Source of the DNA: Staphylococcus argensis
Lineage (GTDB): Bacteria; Bacillota; Bacilli; Staphylococcales; Staphylococcaceae
Direction of reading: 5' to 3'
DNA length: 64,000 bases
Assembly (NCBI RefSeq): GCF_002902305.1
Contig: NZ_PPPX01000001.1
Span: 815,655 to 879,654, forward strand
The notes under the pieces were generated by a model. It was not told where the DNA came from, searched no databases, and saw only the letters and a program-made list of their open reading frames with translations. Of this stretch, positions 31,655 through 41,570 are shown piece after piece (positions within the stretch are counted from its first letter, which is position 1; every line of letters starts with the position of its first letter). The position numbers and the translations under genes were made by a program.

Positions 31655-31723
31655 TAAAAAGATTGGGAAGCGTAGAAAGATAATTTCTCGTGCTTCACTT
31701 TCTACTCGGTCTCCCCAATCTTT
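31655..31723 (-). terminator. hairpin between pstS and pstC (partial terminator)
   Basis: On the minus strand AAAGATTGGG..CTTTCTAC arms form a long imperfect stem ending in TTTTTAC. It would let pstS be made in excess over pstCAB, as fits a binding protein (inference). Confidence 0.6.
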
Positions 31724-31744
31724 ATCTTTTACTTAGAAATGATC

Positions 31745-32719
31745 TTATTTATCCTCTTTATCTTTGCTGTCTTTATCGTCGTCTTTTTTATCGTGTTTTT
31801 TGATAAAATCTTTGATTTCGTTCTTTTGCTGTTTATAATCTTTGTCTGGTAGTGCGACGAAACCAGCTTTTTCTGCAGATTTACCTTTGTCATCCATGAC
31901 GAATTTCATGAATTTCTGGAAGCCTTTATTGCTTTCGAGTTTCTTATCATTAGTATAGATAAAGAGTGGTCGACTTAAGGCGTAGGAATCATTTTGAATT
32001 GTCTTCTTAGTCGGTTTCGTTACTTTGCCGTCATTATCTTTGATTTTGACTTCTTTTAATTTATCTTTATTTTGTTCGTAGAAATTGTAGCCAAAGTAAC
32101 CGATACCTTCTTTGTTATCTTGAACGGACTTAACGATGACGTTAGTATCAGCATTTTTATCTGCTTTAATGTCGCCGTCGTTCATCACTTCTTCTGTAAA
32201 GAAGTCGTAAGTGCCGTGAGATTGATCAGGTGAGAAAGCTTTGATTTTCTTATCTGGCCATTTAGAGTTCACGTCTTTCCAAGTCTTGTCTTTACCAGAA
32301 TAAATATCTTTAAGTTGATCTTTCGTTAACGTATCAACGAAATCATTATCTTTATTGACCGTGATAGTTACACCGTCTTGCGCAACTTTGTACTCATGAT
32401 ATTTAATATTTTTATCTTGAAGTTTTTTCTTTTCTTCATCTTTAATAGGTCTTGATGCGTTTGAGAAATCTGTGTTTCCAGCGATGAATTTTTCAAAACC
32501 GCCACCTGTGCCGGCAGTACCTGAAGATACTGTGACATCTGAATGATCTTTAGAGAATTTCTCATTTAACTTCTCAATGATTGGGCCGACAGTTGAAGAG
32601 CCATCGCCCTTTACTTTGTTTGAACTATCGTTGCCAGAATTGGCATTTCCTCCCCCACAAGCGCCAAGTAATAACGACGCGCCGATAATCGATGTACCAA
32701 CGAATTGCCATTTCTTCAT
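31745..32719 (-). CDS. pstS: phosphate-binding lipoprotein PstS
   Basis: A substrate-binding lipoprotein of 324 residues. The signal peptide ends in the lipobox LLLGAC, with Cys21 as the lipidated residue. The mature protein begins with a Gly/Asn/Ser linker, then the phosphate-binding fold: [21 protein letters not shown] and [11 protein letters not shown] near 60-95 are ligand-binding loops, and QSHGTYDFF follows. The C-terminus is a Lys/Asp-rich tail. First gene of the operon. A PhoP-like repeat lies upstream. Confidence 0.94.
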   Translation of the reverse strand: MKKWQFVGTSIIGASLLLGACGGGNANSGNDSSNKVKGDGSSTVGPIIEKLNEKFSKDHSDVTVSSGTAGTGGGFEKFIAGNTDFSNASRPIKDEEKKKLQDKNIKYHEYKVAQDGVTITVNKDNDFVDTLTKDQLKDIYSGKDKTWKDVNSKWPDKKIKAFSPDQSHGTYDFFTEEVMNDGDIKADKNADTNVIVKSVQDNKEGIGYFGYNFYEQNKDKLKEVKIKDNDGKVTKPTKKTIQNDSYALSRPLFIYTNDKKLESNKGFQKFMKFVMDDKGKSAEKAGFVALPDKDYKQQKNEIKDFIKKHDKKDDDKDSKDKEDK

Positions 32720-32784
32720 TCCAACATCCTCCTCAGTGATATGTAATGTTTAAGTTATTTCACTGTTTATATTAGAGGTTGTTT

Positions 32785-32822
32785 ATTAAGTTAAAATAGT
32801 TGCAGTGTAAAGATTAAGTTAA
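32785..32822 (-). promoter_or_regulatory. possible PhoP-binding repeats upstream of pstS
   Basis: On the minus strand TTAACT (32822-32817) and TTTACA (32811-32806) are spaced 11 bp apart, with a further TTAACT-like copy nearer the gene. This resembles the TT(A/C/T)ACA direct repeats of Bacillus PhoP boxes. The match is suggestive only. Confidence 0.4.
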
Positions 32823-33050
32823 GTTCATTTAAAAAGCTGTAAAAGTGTGGGTTGATGAAGTTGATTGAAGTAGGAATGGTCTAGAAGGAATATTGTCAGA
32901 TAGGAATGATTGAGGTTTTTCGCGAAGTATTTGTCGTTTTAAGTTGGCAATTCTTCCTTGCTGAAGAGCCTAACTCAACTCATTCACGAGATCATAGCGT
33001 TATCAAGAATAGATTTTCGTCTCAGATGTGCCGGATTACTTTCTCCACAA
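32823..33050. other. intergenic region between pstS and cvfB
   Basis: No credible gene. A 72-codon frame at 32906-33124 (plus) reads through the cvfB terminator and has no ribosome-binding site. Confidence 0.5.
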
Positions 33051-33106
33051 TAAAAAAGCTTGAATTCGAATGTGAGCGCTACGCTATTTCGAACTCAAGC
33101 TTTTAT
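33051..33106 (-). terminator. terminator after cvfB
   Basis: AAAAGCTTGA and TTCGAA pair with TTCGAA and TCAAGCTTTT. The minus strand reads into CTTTTTTATT. Confidence 0.8.
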
Positions 33107-33174
33107 GACATCTATCCTATTTAATTGTTTGTCGCTATCTTTCTATCATATATTAAAGGATTGGTTTCAAAGTG

Positions 33175-34086
33175 CTATAAACTTTCATTATCCTTAGCTA
33201 TGCTCCAACCTTTTTTCGTTAAACTAATTTGTCCAGTCTCGATATTGATGATTTTCCTTTTATATAAGTGACCAATTGCACGTTTAAAGGCACCTTTACT
33301 CATGTTAAAGACTTCTTTAATGGCTTCAGGGCTAGATTTATCCCAGAAAGGCAATTTACCGTCATATTCGACGAGTAAATCAAAGATGACTTGACCATCA
33401 TCGTCTAGACGTTCATGCGCGAGGGGTAAGAACGAACCATTGAGCTCCCCTTTCTCATTGTAGCCAATGATGCGGACATTCATTAACTCGCCTAAACGCG
33501 GTTCTTCTTTACGTTCAGATTGATGCACAAAGATCTTATGCCCTTCAGTTGAGAGTAAAAATGTTCCAACGCGAAGTAAACGGTACGGGCGCGCTTGAAT
33601 TTCTTGGTTATGATAACGGTCATCATGAATCGGCGTATACATACGTTCAACGATCGTTTCTGAAGCGAGACGCGCGAACATTTGGCGTTGGCTATCGATA
33701 CGTAAAGTGACAAGAACGTAATCGCCTTGTGCTGGCCATAAAGATTTAAGTTTAGGTAGGTCTTCCCAAGGAATCAATACTTCACGTGGTAAGCCTACAT
33801 CCACGTGTGCACCATCACGATCGGCTTTTAACACCTTAACGAAATCGTATTTGTCTTTCGTAATATCAGGCATGTTTTGCGTAGCGAATAAATCGCCAGA
33901 GCGGTTCGGATATATGAAGAAACTATATTCCTCCCCTACTTCTAACTCATCTTCTTCACTAATTTCAGAAGGATTCAACTTAACGATTTCATTGTTTGGT
34001 CCACGTAATATATAGGTAGAACTTGATGTATCTACCACTTCTAGGAAATCGATTGTTCCTGCAATATCTTGTTCATTGTGTGCCAT
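33175..34086 (-). CDS. cvfB: conserved virulence factor B (S1-like RNA-binding protein)
   Basis: 303 residues, close to S. aureus CvfB in length and sequence, with three S1-like domains followed by a winged-helix domain. Blocks include IYPNRSGDLFATQNMPDITKD, DVGLPREVLIPWEDLPK, the RIIGYNEKGELNGS segment, then KEVFNMSKGAFKRAIGHLYK in the winged helix. In S. aureus it affects toxin expression and agr. ATG 34086 is chosen: AAGGAG is seven bases upstream and the family starts here, although the frame stays open for 20 codons further upstream. Confidence 0.92.
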   Translation of the reverse strand: MAHNEQDIAGTIDFLEVVDTSSSTYILRGPNNEIVKLNPSEISEEDELEVGEEYSFFIYPNRSGDLFATQNMPDITKDKYDFVKVLKADRDGAHVDVGLPREVLIPWEDLPKLKSLWPAQGDYVLVTLRIDSQRQMFARLASETIVERMYTPIHDDRYHNQEIQARPYRLLRVGTFLLSTEGHKIFVHQSERKEEPRLGELMNVRIIGYNEKGELNGSFLPLAHERLDDDGQVIFDLLVEYDGKLPFWDKSSPEAIKEVFNMSKGAFKRAIGHLYKRKIINIETGQISLTKKGWSIAKDNESL

Positions 34087-34238
34087 AATTATCTCCTTTG
34101 CACATATAATCTTAACCATTATAACACGCATTGATACTCCTAGCATTAAACCCTATCACGATTCTCATCATGACTATCGAATGCGCTCTTATTATATGTT
34201 ATAATTTGTCCGGTATAATAACGTAAAGGAGTTATGAC

Positions 34239-35849
34239 ATGTTACAAGTTTCAGATGTAAGTTTGCGTTTTGGGGACCGTAAGTTGTTTGAAGATGTAAA
34301 TATCAAATTTACTGATGGGAACTGCTATGGTTTAATCGGTGCGAACGGTGCCGGTAAATCTACATTTTTAAAAATATTATCTGGTGAAATTGACGCTCAA
34401 ACAGGCCACGTTTCTATGGGTAAAGATGAGCGTTTAGCGATATTGAAACAAGATCACTTTGCATACGAAGATCAACGCGTACTTGATGTAGTTATTCAAG
34501 GTCACGAGAGACTGTTCAATGTAATGAAAGAGAAAGACGAAATTTATATGAAACCTGACTTCAGTGACGAAGACGGAATTCGTGCGGCAGAACTTGAAGG
34601 CGAATTTGCAGAGATGAACGGTTGGAACGCTGAAGCGGATGCAGGTTCTCTCCTATCAGGTCTCGGGATTCCTGCTGAATTGCACGACAAGACAATGTCT
34701 GAGTTAGAGAACAATCAGAAAGTGAAAGTCCTCTTAGCTCAAAGTTTATTCGGCGATCCTGACGTCTTACTTCTCGACGAGCCTACCAATGGTCTCGATA
34801 TCCCAGCGATTAACTGGCTTGAAGATTTCTTAATCAATTTCGAGAATACTGTGATTGTCGTTTCACACGATAGACACTTCCTCAATAACGTATGTACGCA
34901 TATTGCAGATTTAGATTACGGTAAAATTAAGCTCTACGTCGGCAACTATGATTTCTGGTATCAATCCAGCCAACTTGCGATGAAGATGGCGCAAGAACAA
35001 AACAAGAAAAAAGAAGAAAAAATCAAAGAATTACAAGACTTTATCGCACGTTTCTCAGCAAACGCATCAAAATCTAAACAAGCGACAAGTCGTAAGAAAC
35101 AATTGGAAAAAATTGAACTTGAAGATATTCAACCGTCCTCAAGACGTTACCCATTCGTCAGATTTACACCTGAACGTGAAATCGGTAATGATTTATTATT
35201 CGTCAATAATGTGTCTAAAACAATTGACGGCGAAAAAGTGCTTGATGATATCTCCTTCACTATGAACCCAAATGATAAAGCTGTGCTCATTGGCGATAGC
35301 GAAATCGCTAAGACAGCGTTGCTTAAGATTCTTGCAGGAGAAATGGAGCCTGACGAAGGCTCAGTCAAATGGGGTGTAACTACTTCACGTAGTTACTTCC
35401 CTAAAGATAATTCCGCTTATTTCGAAGGCGTAGACATGAATCTTGTTGATTGGTTACGTCAATATGCACCTGAAGATGAACAAACTGAAACATTCTTACG
35501 TGGTTTCTTTGGTCGTATGCTCTTCAGCGGTGAAGAAGTTAAGAAGAAAGCTAGCGTCTTATCTGGTGGTGAGAAAGTACGTTGTATGTTGAGTAAGATG
35601 ATGTTATCTGAAGCGAACGTACTTCTCATGGATGAACCAACGAACCACTTAGACCTTGAAAGTATTACGTCTGTGAACGAAGGCTTGAAGAACTTTAAAG
35701 GCTCTATCATCTTCACTTCACATGACTTTGAATTTATCAATACGATTGCGAATCGTGTCATTGATATTAATCAACCTGGCGCAGTTTCTAAAGAAATCCC
35801 TTATAGTGAATATCTTGAAGAAATTGGTGTCATTAAACCTCAAAGTTAA
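34239..35849 (+). CDS. ABC-F family ATP-binding protein
   Basis: A soluble protein of 536 residues with two ABC domains joined by a Lys/Glu-rich linker (about 245-300), no membrane segments: the ABC-F class that acts on ribosomes. The first Walker A is GANGAGKST (about 34-42). The first signature is replaced by ELENNQKVK instead of LSGGQ. Walker B is LLLDEPTNGLD. In the second domain the P-loop is the odd GDSEIAKTALL, while LSGGEKVR and LMDEPTNHLD are canonical. It resembles the housekeeping YbiT/YkpA-like group more than antibiotic-resistance ABC-F proteins. Promoter and GGAG lie close upstream. Confidence 0.88.
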   Translation: MLQVSDVSLRFGDRKLFEDVNIKFTDGNCYGLIGANGAGKSTFLKILSGEIDAQTGHVSMGKDERLAILKQDHFAYEDQRVLDVVIQGHERLFNVMKEKDEIYMKPDFSDEDGIRAAELEGEFAEMNGWNAEADAGSLLSGLGIPAELHDKTMSELENNQKVKVLLAQSLFGDPDVLLLDEPTNGLDIPAINWLEDFLINFENTVIVVSHDRHFLNNVCTHIADLDYGKIKLYVGNYDFWYQSSQLAMKMAQEQNKKKEEKIKELQDFIARFSANASKSKQATSRKKQLEKIELEDIQPSSRRYPFVRFTPEREIGNDLLFVNNVSKTIDGEKVLDDISFTMNPNDKAVLIGDSEIAKTALLKILAGEMEPDEGSVKWGVTTSRSYFPKDNSAYFEGVDMNLVDWLRQYAPEDEQTETFLRGFFGRMLFSGEEVKKKASVLSGGEKVRCMLSKMMLSEANVLLMDEPTNHLDLESITSVNEGLKNFKGSIIFTSHDFEFINTIANRVIDINQPGAVSKEIPYSEYLEEIGVIKPQS

Positions 35850-35880
35850 TCATCCTTAAAAAATTAATATTATCTACTTT

Positions 35881-36006
35881 TTTCAATGTTATGACTCTCG
35901 CTTGCTAATGGAACCACACTCAACTCATTCTTTGCGTACAAAGTGCTCAAAGAATGGATTTTCGTTGTTGTTAGGTTCCATCAAGCGTCTTGAGTCGACA
36001 TTGAAC
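35881..36006. repeat. large nested inverted repeat (about 125 bp)
   Basis: Outer arms TCAATGTTATGACTC..CGCTTG and CAAGCG..GAGTCGACATTGA enclose a second pair, GGAACC/GGTTCC, and an inner hairpin CATTCTTTG/CAAAGAATG. The whole can fold as one long stem. It may end transcription from the ABC-F gene, but the structure is much larger than a simple terminator. Confidence 0.55.
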
Positions 36007-36420
36007 ATTAACTTATCATTTATTTTTATGATGATTTTCTTTTATCCTTAATGAACCGCCATTTTTTAATTGAAGCAATTCTTGCATTATATTTTATACC
36101 CTCATAAGCTATTTTCCCTATTTCTATTGATTTTACAACTATGCTAGGATGATCCAACGTTTCATCGCTAACGATATAATTAACCATCGCTCAACTTACA
36201 TCATTTCATCAATAACTGACCAATATACCACTCCTTTCAATCATAATTCTTTTTTATTTCCCTAATTTTCTCACTCGCATATCTTTTATTTTTACACTTA
36301 TGTAGCAATTACATATTTATCGTACATTATTTTTCAGATTTTTTTGATTAAAAGTTACATTTGAGGTTTACAGGCTATGAGCATCTATGTATAATAAAAA
36401 ACATATTGAAAAGCTAATAA
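36007..36420. other. intergenic stretch between the ABC-F gene and the lysine riboswitch
   Basis: About 400 AT-rich bases with no ORF. It presumably holds the lys operon promoter near 36340-36400. TTTACA at 36367-36372 with TATAAT at 36391-36396 (18-bp spacer) is a candidate. Confidence 0.45.
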
Positions 36421-36643
36421 TTCAAAGATGAGGAGCATCAATCATCAGTAAATGTTAGACGGCCTTTGATTTCTTTTTTGTTAATAATTATCTGAAAAGG
36501 AACACTATTCCCTACCTGCTAGTAGCTAACATTGAAAGGGTGCGATGCCGAAGTGATTTCTCTTAGCAGAGGGAAATCATTGGACTTTCTTGTTAATAGC
36601 AAAGAGTCTGTCATTATTGTTAGATAATGGAGTGCATCACTTG
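36421..36643 (+). promoter_or_regulatory. lysine riboswitch (L-box) aptamer
   Basis: The conserved core GAAAGGGTGCGATGCCGAAG at 36534-36553 is diagnostic of the L-box. Other elements are the GATGAGGAGCATC start, the P4/P5-like AAATCATTGGACTTTC region and the closing AATGGAGTGCATCA. Lysine binding should favour the downstream terminator and shut off lysC-lysA. Confidence 0.88.
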
Positions 36644-36654
36644 TAGATAGATTG

Positions 36655-36690
36655 AGGACAAGCTCGCATTCCGAACTTGTTCTTTTTTTA
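36655..36690 (+). terminator. expression-platform terminator of the lysine riboswitch
   Basis: AGGACAAG pairs with CTTGTTCT, followed by TTTTTTT, 21 bp before the lysC ribosome-binding site. Confidence 0.85.
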
Positions 36691-36728
36691 TTACTGTGAT
36701 TCTCCCCTAATTGAGGAGGATATTGAAA

Positions 36729-37931
36729 TTGAAACGAAGTGTTTTAAAGTTTGGGGGCTCATCTGTCAGTGATTTTCACAAAATTAGAAATATTGCCGAT
36801 ATGTTGAAAAGCCGCGTAGAAGCAGGAGAACAACTCATTGTAGTAGTCAGCGCAATGGGCAAGACGACGGATGAGTTAATGAAAAATGTCTCGACGCTTA
36901 CTACAAAACCTAAAGAACAAGAACTTGCCCTACTGCTCACAACGGGTGAACAACAGACGGTATCATACCTTTCAATGGTACTCAATGATATCGGAGTACA
37001 CGCTAAAGCGATGACGGGCTATCAAGCAGGCATCAAAACTGTAGGACATCATCTTAAGAGTAAAATTGCAGAAATCAACCCACAAACGTTTGATCAAGCA
37101 TTTGAAACCAATGATGTACTCGTCGTTGCTGGCTTCCAAGGAATTAATGAACATGATGAAATTACTACGTTAGGACGTGGAGGTTCGGATACGACAGCTG
37201 TTGCACTAGCAGCAAGTAACCAGATTCCTTGTGAAATTTACACCGATGTAGATGGCGTTTACGCGACGGATCCGCGTATCTATAAAGATGCGAAACGACT
37301 AGAATATGTCTCCTTTGAAGAAATGATGGAGATGAGTGCATTAGGCGCGGGTGTGTTAGAAACGAGAAGTGTTGAAATTGCCAAAAATTACAATATTCCA
37401 ATTTATCTTGGCAGAACCTTATCAAATGTGAAAGGAACTTGGATCATGTCTAGAACAGAGTTGTTAGAGAAGAAAGCAGTAACCGGGGTTGCATTAGATC
37501 GTAACATGATGCATGTAACGATTAGTCATCCCCTACCAGATAATCGTCTATTGACTACCCTCTTTGATCAATTAGAAGAAGGTTCAGTCAACGTCGATAT
37601 GATTTCACAAATTATTAATATCGAAGGACTTCAAATGTCATTCACCATCAAAGATACTGACTTAGGACAAATCAACGGTATACTTGAACATTTATCGAAT
37701 GAGTTTAAAGCGTTAGATTACAAGATTAATGATTCTTACGTGAAGATTTCACTTATTGGTTCAGGCATGCGAGACATGTCAGGTGTTGCATCTCGAGCGT
37801 TTATTACGTTAATCGAGAACGATATTCCATTTTACCAAACGACAACATCAGAAATTAGTATTTCAAGTGTGATTGATGAGGAGAATGGTGATAAAGCCGT
37901 TTCCGTCCTTTACGAAGCATTTGATATTTAA
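36729..37931 (+). CDS. lysC: aspartate kinase
   Basis: Phosphorylates aspartate, first step toward diaminopimelate and lysine. 400 residues from TTG 36729, giving MKRSVLKFGGSSVSD as in S. aureus LysC. GGAGGA lies eight bases upstream, while the TTG at 36723 is too close. The kinase domain (1-270) has KFGGSSV, GRGGSDTTAVALA (about 150-162) and a Thr/Asp ATP site in YTDVDGVYATDPR. Two ACT domains (about 290-400) give allosteric control. First gene of the lysine operon behind the L-box. asd follows 24 bases downstream. Confidence 0.94.
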   Translation: MKRSVLKFGGSSVSDFHKIRNIADMLKSRVEAGEQLIVVVSAMGKTTDELMKNVSTLTTKPKEQELALLLTTGEQQTVSYLSMVLNDIGVHAKAMTGYQAGIKTVGHHLKSKIAEINPQTFDQAFETNDVLVVAGFQGINEHDEITTLGRGGSDTTAVALAASNQIPCEIYTDVDGVYATDPRIYKDAKRLEYVSFEEMMEMSALGAGVLETRSVEIAKNYNIPIYLGRTLSNVKGTWIMSRTELLEKKAVTGVALDRNMMHVTISHPLPDNRLLTTLFDQLEEGSVNVDMISQIINIEGLQMSFTIKDTDLGQINGILEHLSNEFKALDYKINDSYVKISLIGSGMRDMSGVASRAFITLIENDIPFYQTTTSEISISSVIDEENGDKAVSVLYEAFDI

Positions 37932-37955
37932 ATCAATCCAGAGGAGTGTATATAG

Positions 37956-38939
37956 ATGACAAGATTAGCAGTAGTTGGTGCCACAGGACTTGTGGGTACA
38001 AAGATGTTAGAAACGTTAGATCGCAAAGCCATTCCATATGATGAACTCGTATTGTTCTCCTCTGCTCGCTCAGCAGGTCAGGAAATTAATTTCCAAGGAC
38101 AAACATATATCGTTCAAGAGCTCACTGAAGAACGAGCGAAAGAACATTTCGATTATGTCTTAATGAGCGCGGGTGGAGGTACGAGTGAGCATTTCGCTCC
38201 CCTTTTCGAAGAAGCAGGCGCTATCGTCATTGACAACTCAAGTCAGTGGCGTATGACAGAAGATGTGGACTTAGTCGTTCCTGAAGTGAATCAACCTCAT
38301 TTTACTAGAGGGATTATCGCTAACCCGAACTGTTCGACAATTCAATCTGTCGTGCCTTTAAGACTCTTACAAGAACGTTTCGGACTTGAACGTGTGGCTT
38401 ATACAACATATCAAGCTGTTTCAGGTTCAGGTGTGAAAGGTAAAAGGGATTTAACAGAAGGTGCGAATGGCAAAGCGCCTGAGGCCTACCCTCACCCGAT
38501 TTATAACAACGTCTTACCACACATTGATGTGTTCCTTGAAGATGGCTACACGAAAGAAGAACAGAAGATGATCGACGAAACACGCAAAATCTTGAATGAT
38601 GAGACTTTAAAAGTGACAGCCACTTGTGTGCGTGTTCCAGTACAAGATAGCCATAGTGTTCACATGAGTGTGACGTTAAAGGATACAGCATCAGTAGAAA
38701 GCATTCAACAACTATTTGATGAAGATGACCGTGTGGTACTCATTGACAACCCAGAACAGGATGAATATCCACTCGCTATTCATTCTACAGGTAAAGATGA
38801 GATCTTTGTCGGACGTATTCGTCGCGACGATACTTTAGACAATACATTCCATGTATGGTGTACTTCTGATAACTTATTGAAAGGCGCTGCGCTTAATGCA
38901 GTTCAGATCTTAGAACAAGTCATGCAACTGAAGAAATAA
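37956..38939 (+). CDS. asd: aspartate-semialdehyde dehydrogenase
   Basis: Reduces aspartyl phosphate with NADPH. 327 residues, normal length. The dinucleotide site VVGATGLVG is at residues 6-14, the active Cys126 is in NPNCSTIQ, and the conserved QAVSGSG (about 152-158) and VRVPVQDSHS blocks follow. GGAG precedes ATG 37956. Lies in the lysC operon. Confidence 0.95.
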   Translation: MTRLAVVGATGLVGTKMLETLDRKAIPYDELVLFSSARSAGQEINFQGQTYIVQELTEERAKEHFDYVLMSAGGGTSEHFAPLFEEAGAIVIDNSSQWRMTEDVDLVVPEVNQPHFTRGIIANPNCSTIQSVVPLRLLQERFGLERVAYTTYQAVSGSGVKGKRDLTEGANGKAPEAYPHPIYNNVLPHIDVFLEDGYTKEEQKMIDETRKILNDETLKVTATCVRVPVQDSHSVHMSVTLKDTASVESIQQLFDEDDRVVLIDNPEQDEYPLAIHSTGKDEIFVGRIRRDDTLDNTFHVWCTSDNLLKGAALNAVQILEQVMQLKK

Positions 38940-38967
38940 CCGAATTGCCACAATATTAATAACTTGA

Positions 38968-39866
<899 letters not shown>

Positions 39867-39867
<1 letters not shown>

Positions 39868-40589
39868 TGAAGATTCTCTTAATCGGCTACGGTGCAATGA
39901 ACGAACGTGTGGCACGCTTAGCAGAAGAGAATGGTCATGAGATTGTCGGTACGATCGTAAGGGATGCGTCGAAGTCGTATCCCTACCCGACCTTTGAACA
40001 TATCAGTGAGGCTAAAGAAGCGGAGGTAGCTATCGATTTTTCAAATCCTGAGCTATTATTGCCTCTACTAGACGAAGATTTCAACCTTCCTTTAGTCGTT
40101 GCCACTACTGGTAAAAAGGACGAGATTATCGATAAACTTCAAGCGCTTGGTAAACAGATGCCCGTCTTCTTTAGTGCAAACATGAGTTATGGCATCCATG
40201 TGCTGACTAAATTATTAGAAACAGCAGTGCCATTACTTCAAGATTTCGATATCGAACTCACTGAAGCACATCATAATAAAAAAGTGGATGCGCCAAGTGG
40301 AACGCTCGTTAAACTTTATGACGTCATTGATGAATTACGACAGGATTTAGAACCTGTTTATGATCGACATGAAAATGATGAGAAACGTCAACCGAATGAG
40401 GTGGGCATTCACGCGATTCGTGGAGGCACTATCGTCGGTCAGCATGATGTCTTATTTGCAGGTCAAGATGAAACGATAGAACTTACTCATCGCGCTCAAT
40501 CTAAAGATATTTTTGCAAATGGCGCATTAAATGCAGCGACGAAGTTAGTAACTAAAGAGAATGGTTTCTATACATTTGATAATTTATAA
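39867..40589 (+). CDS. dapB: 4-hydroxy-tetrahydrodipicolinate reductase
   Basis: NAD(P)H reductase of the lysine pathway, 240 residues. The nucleotide loop [13 protein letters not shown] (about 7-19) differs from the GxxGxMG of longer DapB enzymes but matches the short staphylococcal form. The catalytic [14 protein letters not shown] block (about 136-149) and [14 protein letters not shown] are intact. Coupled to dapA by a TAATG overlap. Confidence 0.95.
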
Positions 40590-40606
40590 ACAAAGGAGAG
40601 AGATGG

Positions 40607-41326
40607 ATGGTACAACATTTATCAGCAGAAGAAATTATTCAATACATTAGTGATGCAAAGAAATCAACACCTTTAAAGGTGTATGCGAATGGGAACTTTA
40701 GTGATGTCACTTTCCCAGAACAATTTAAAGTCTTCGGTTCAGATGATTCGAAAGTCATCTTCTGTGAAGCCGCAGATTGGAAACAATTCTACGAAGCTAA
40801 CGCATCTTCGATTGAAGAATTAGAAATTGAGATGGATCGTCGTAACTCAGCTATTCCTCTCAAAGACTTAACGAATACTAATGCACGTATTGAGCCTGGC
40901 GCATTTATTCGTGAGCAAGCCATTATTGAAGACGGTGCAGTAGTAATGATGGGCGCTACAATTAATATCGGCGCGGTCGTTGGCGAAGGTACGATGATCG
41001 ATATGAATGCTGCGTTAGGTGGTCGTGCGACGACAGGTAAGAATGTACACGTCGGTGCAGGCGCAGTGCTTGCAGGTGTCATTGAGCCTCCAAGTGCGTC
41101 CCCTGTTGTGATTGAAGACAACGTTCTTATCGGTGCAAACGCAGTTATCTTGGAAGGTGTCACAGTTGGCGAAGGTGCGATCGTTGCTGCAGGTGCGATT
41201 GTGACTCAAGATGTGCCAGCGGGTGCAGTTGTAGCCGGTACGCCAGCGAAAGTTATCAAACAGACATCAGATGTTGATGATTCTAAACGTGAAATTGTTT
41301 CTGCATTAAGAAATTTAGATAATTAA
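40607..41326 (+). CDS. dapD: tetrahydrodipicolinate N-acetyltransferase
   Basis: Acetylates tetrahydrodipicolinate, the acetyl variant of the DAP pathway (DapH-type, usually annotated dapD in staphylococci). 239 residues: a short N-terminal alpha domain, then hexapeptide repeats of the left-handed beta-helix from about 95 to 225 ([20 protein letters not shown] and similar), ending [23 protein letters not shown] precedes ATG 40607. Confidence 0.95.
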   Translation: MVQHLSAEEIIQYISDAKKSTPLKVYANGNFSDVTFPEQFKVFGSDDSKVIFCEAADWKQFYEANASSIEELEIEMDRRNSAIPLKDLTNTNARIEPGAFIREQAIIEDGAVVMMGATINIGAVVGEGTMIDMNAALGGRATTGKNVHVGAGAVLAGVIEPPSASPVVIEDNVLIGANAVILEGVTVGEGAIVAAGAIVTQDVPAGAVVAGTPAKVIKQTSDVDDSKREIVSALRNLDN

Positions 41327-41448
41327 GGTTATTCTCGGTATGAAAGTTTGAATTGATCTTTAGATAAAATGATTATTTTTTAAGAAACGCTTACACATAC
41401 TTAGAAGATATTCGTTCATTTCTTACCGAGCTACACCATATTCTTCTT

Positions 41449-41539
41449 AAGGGATAACTTCAGAATCGTTCTAGCTTTAGCCAGTTATAGCAAGGATCTT
41501 GACTATAGCTTAGGTGAGGTTCGAACTCAGTTATCCCTT
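41449..41539. repeat. long imperfect palindrome between dapD and the amidohydrolase
   Basis: Arms AAGGGATAACT (41449-41459) and AGTTATCCCTT (41529-41539) are exact complements. Inner segments TTAGCCAGTTATAG and CTATAGCTTAG continue the stem. It has no T-run, so it is not an ordinary terminator. It could be an mRNA processing or stability element in the lys operon. Confidence 0.5.
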
Positions 41540-41570
41540 ATACATATTTTAAACTAAGGATGGGATTGTT

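Noticed and set aside
30861-31736. A 291-codon plus-strand frame opposite pstC
   Set aside because: It is a mirror of the pstC coding frame, has no ribosome-binding site and shows no domain; pstC is certain.
32906-33124. A 72-codon plus-strand frame between cvfB and pstS
   Set aside because: It includes the cvfB terminator hairpin and has no start signal.
40789-41163. A 124-codon minus-strand frame opposite dapD
   Set aside because: Repetitive Ala/Pro/Ile composition mirrors the hexapeptide repeats of dapD on the other strand.
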